Assembly (NCBI GenBank): GCA_017640505.1
Contig: JAEPQO010000001.1
Location: forward strand, 2,000,625-2,064,624
Origin: Rhodospirillales bacterium
Lineage (GTDB): Bacteria > Pseudomonadota > Alphaproteobacteria > Rhodospirillales > Casp-alpha2
DNA length: 64,000 bases
Direction: 5' to 3'
The notes under the pieces are model-generated. The model was not told the origin of the DNA and ran no database searches. It worked only from the letters and a program-made list of their open reading frames with translations. Shown here piece after piece: positions 62,147-64,000 of this stretch. The position numbers and the translations under genes were made by a program. The number at the start of each line of letters is the position of its first letter. Position 1 is the stretch's first letter.

Positions 62147-64000
62147 CGGCAAAAGACAATGCCGTAGACACGTCTCCCGAAGTCGCCGACGAGATCAAGA
62201 CAACGACGTGCTACATGTGTGCCTGCCGGTGTGGCATCAAGGTTCACCTCAAGAACGGTCAGATCAGGTATATCCAGGGGAATCGGGATCACCCGGTAAA
62301 CCGCGGCGTTCTCTGCGCCAAGGGATCCGCCGGCATCATGACGCAGCATTCGCCTGCCAAGTTGACCAAGCCGCTGAAGCGCGTTGGGCCTCGAGGGTCT
62401 GGTGAGTTCGCGGAAATCGAGTGGGACGAGGCGATGGAAATCGCCACGGGCTGGCTGGGGCGTATTCGGGAAACCGACCCGAAGAAACTGGCTTTCTTTA
62501 CCGGCCGTGATCAGTCGCAGTCGTTGACCGGCTGGTGGGCAAGCCAGTTCGGCACGCCGAACCATGCCGCGCACGGCGGCTTTTGTTCCGTTAACATGGC
62601 CGCAGCCGGTCTGTACTCCATTGGTGGGTCTTTCTGGGAGTTTGGTGAGCCGGACTGGGAGCGTGCCAAGTACTTCCTGATGTTCGGTGTTGCCGAAGAT
62701 CACGATTCGAACCCGATCAAGATCGGGCTGGGCAAGCTGAAAACCCGGGGTGCCAAGTTCGTTTCCGTCAATCCGGTCCGTACCGGCTATTCGGCGATTG
62801 CCGACGAATGGCTCGGCATTAAGCCGGGCACCGACGGTCTCTTTGTGATGGCTCTTATTCATGAGCTGCTTCGGACCGGCAATATCGACGAGAACTATCT
62901 CGCGACGTACACGAATGCACCCTGGCTGGTGACCCAGAATCCGGGCAGTGCGGATGACGGGCTGTTTGCCCGGGACGCCGACGGCAACCCGCTGATCTGG
63001 GATGGCGAGAAGAAAGAAGCCGTTTCGGCGATGGATATCACCGCGCATCCGGTGCTTGCCGGGAACGTGACGCTCGAGGATGGGCATGCGGCGGTGCCGG
63101 CCTTCCAGTTAATGGCGGCCCGATATCTGGATGCCAAGTATGCACCTGATGCCGTTGCCGGGCAGACGGGAATCCCGGCGAAAACGATCCGGCGAATTGC
63201 TGCCGAGATTGCGCATATCGCATTCAAGGAAAGTATCGAGATCAACACGCCCTGGACTGATGCCTATGGGCGCAAGCACGACAAGTTTGTTGGCCGCCCG
63301 GTAGCGATGCACGCCATGCGCGGGATTTCAGCGCATTCGAACGGCTTTCATACGTGTCGTGCGATCCACATGCTGCAGACCTTGATCGGCAGCGTCGACT
63401 GCCCGGGCGGATTCCGCAACAAGCCGCCGTTTCCAAAAGCAATTCCGCCGGCGCTTAAGCCTGCGGGAAAACCCGGGACCGTTCATGCCGGTCAACCGCT
63501 CGGCGGTCCGCCGCTTGGTTTTCCGACCGGTCCCGAAGATCTGATCGTCGACAGCGAGGGTAAGCCCGGTCGTATCGACAAGGCGTTTTCGTGGGAGTTC
63601 CCGCTGTCGGCCCATGGGCTCATGCACATGGTCATCACGAACGCGTGGAAAGGCGATCCATACCCGATCGATACGCTGTTCATGTTTATGGCCAACATGA
63701 GCTGGAACTCGTCGATGAACACGTCGGGCACAATCAAGATGCTAACCGACGTCGATGAGCAGACGGGCGAATACAAAATCCCGCGGATCATTTATTCCGA
63801 TGCCTATTATTCGGAAATGATCCCGTATGCGGATCTGGTGCTCCCGGATACCACGTATCTTGAGCGCTGGGACTGCATCTCTTTGCTGGACCGGCCGATC
63901 TGCGAGGCGGATGCGGCCCAGGATGCCATCCGCCAACCTGTTATCGAGCCGGACCGCGATGTGCGCCCGTTCCAGACGATGCTGCTGGACCTCGGGGCGC
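62143..64000 (+). CDS. Molybdopterin oxidoreductase large subunit, SoeA/PsrA/PhsA-like (partial, runs off right edge)
   Basis: 619 residues are visible and the gene continues past the window. The N-terminal [4Fe-4S] motif is Cys23-x2-Cys26-x3-Cys30-x27-Cys58 (TCYMCACRCG, then GVLCAKG). The Mo-bis-MGD site follows: HGGFCSVNMAAAG holds Cys148 at the Mo-ligand position, as in PsrA/PhsA/SoeA and not as in DMSO reductase (Ser) or selenocysteine Fdh. LVLPDTTYLERWD is a late MGD contact. No twin-arginine signal appears, so it should face the cytosol, as SoeA does. Best guess is cytoplasmic-side sulfite dehydrogenase SoeA; a different sulfur or formate enzyme is possible until the other subunits are seen. 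Confidence 0.85.
   Translation, partial: MTAKDNAVDTSPEVADEIKTTTCYMCACRCGIKVHLKNGQIRYIQGNRDHPVNRGVLCAKGSAGIMTQHSPAKLTKPLKRVGPRGSGEFAEIEWDEAMEIATGWLGRIRETDPKKLAFFTGRDQSQSLTGWWASQFGTPNHAAHGGFCSVNMAAAGLYSIGGSFWEFGEPDWERAKYFLMFGVAEDHDSNPIKIGLGKLKTRGAKFVSVNPVRTGYSAIADEWLGIKPGTDGLFVMALIHELLRTGNIDENYLATYTNAPWLVTQNPGSADDGLFARDADGNPLIWDGEKKEAVSAMDITAHPVLAGNVTLEDGHAAVPAFQLMAARYLDAKYAPDAVAGQTGIPAKTIRRIAAEIAHIAFKESIEINTPWTDAYGRKHDKFVGRPVAMHAMRGISAHSNGFHTCRAIHMLQTLIGSVDCPGGFRNKPPFPKAIPPALKPAGKPGTVHAGQPLGGPPLGFPTGPEDLIVDSEGKPGRIDKAFSWEFPLSAHGLMHMVITNAWKGDPYPIDTLFMFMANMSWNSSMNTSGTIKMLTDVDEQTGEYKIPRIIYSDAYYSEMIPYADLVLPDTTYLERWDCISLLDRPICEADAAQDAIRQPVIEPDRDVRPFQTMLLDLGA

Overview
The window looks like chromosomal DNA of a free-living alphaproteobacterium, most like the Rhodospirillales in a broad sense. 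Supporting signs are the GC-rich coding sequence, the xseB-ispA-dxs-tlyA block, fabI next to aroC, a COX15/CtaA heme A synthase, TRAP transport of the TAXI type, and an aspartyl-tRNA synthetase with the His signature of the non-discriminating enzyme. The taxon is an inference. I see no rRNA, tRNA, CRISPR array, insertion sequence, phage gene or replication origin.

Layout. 1-6665: a LysR regulator (cut by the left edge) diverges from a tightly coupled six-gene catabolic operon: MmgE/PrpD, MaoC hydratase, acyl-CoA dehydrogenase, class III CoA-transferase and an aconitase-type dehydratase in two subunits. It probably serves a branched or C5/C6 dicarboxylic acid. 6998-9456: a pentapeptide-repeat protein, a secreted TPR protein and a SPOR-like lipoprotein. 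9684-16469: aspS, a flavin-binding PPOX protein with a small Cys-rich partner, a DUF4396 membrane protein, an apparent CMD/TetR/metallo-hydrolase operon with a perfect 20-bp operator candidate, an exported dienelactone-hydrolase-like protein and a glycine-zipper lipoprotein. 16679-25233: pdxH, a CDF cation pump, an APH-kinase/P-loop fusion, a universal stress protein, a TAXI-TRAP transporter, an enoyl-CoA hydratase and a ROK kinase. 25402-29740: an HTH protein coupled to an unrecognised protein, a metallo-hydrolase, ArsR, a TusA-like sulfur carrier and an FAD oxidoreductase. 29737-35006: an RND pump with adaptor and divergent TetR. 35084-43939: a seven-bladed WD40/cytochrome c fusion, a histone-deacetylase-fold protein, the isoprenoid block, a rhodanese, a TTC38-like protein and a CbpA-like co-chaperone. 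43946-48841: YihY/BrkB, fabI, aroC, SRAP and an SDR. 48866-56438: two giant genes, a GT4/TPR/CDP-glycerol-phosphotransferase-like fusion (1,109 aa) and a membrane-anchored 1,384-aa coiled-coil protein built of about 45 units of exactly 25 residues. 56443-64000: a SUMT, heme A synthase, DHH phosphoesterase, S41 protease, LysR, a 60-aa ORF and the start of a SoeA/PsrA-like molybdopterin oxidoreductase.

Most genes are housekeeping or ordinary metabolism. The strongest candidates for something undescribed are the 25-residue-repeat coiled-coil protein and the multi-domain glycosyltransferase in front of it. Next come the WD40-cytochrome c fusion and the HTH/unknown pair. A global oddity is that all ten plus-to-minus gene junctions are tail-to-tail, from a 4-bp overlap to a 6-bp gap, leaving no room for intrinsic terminators between the stop codons. 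Many starts are TTG or GTG overlapping the previous stop.
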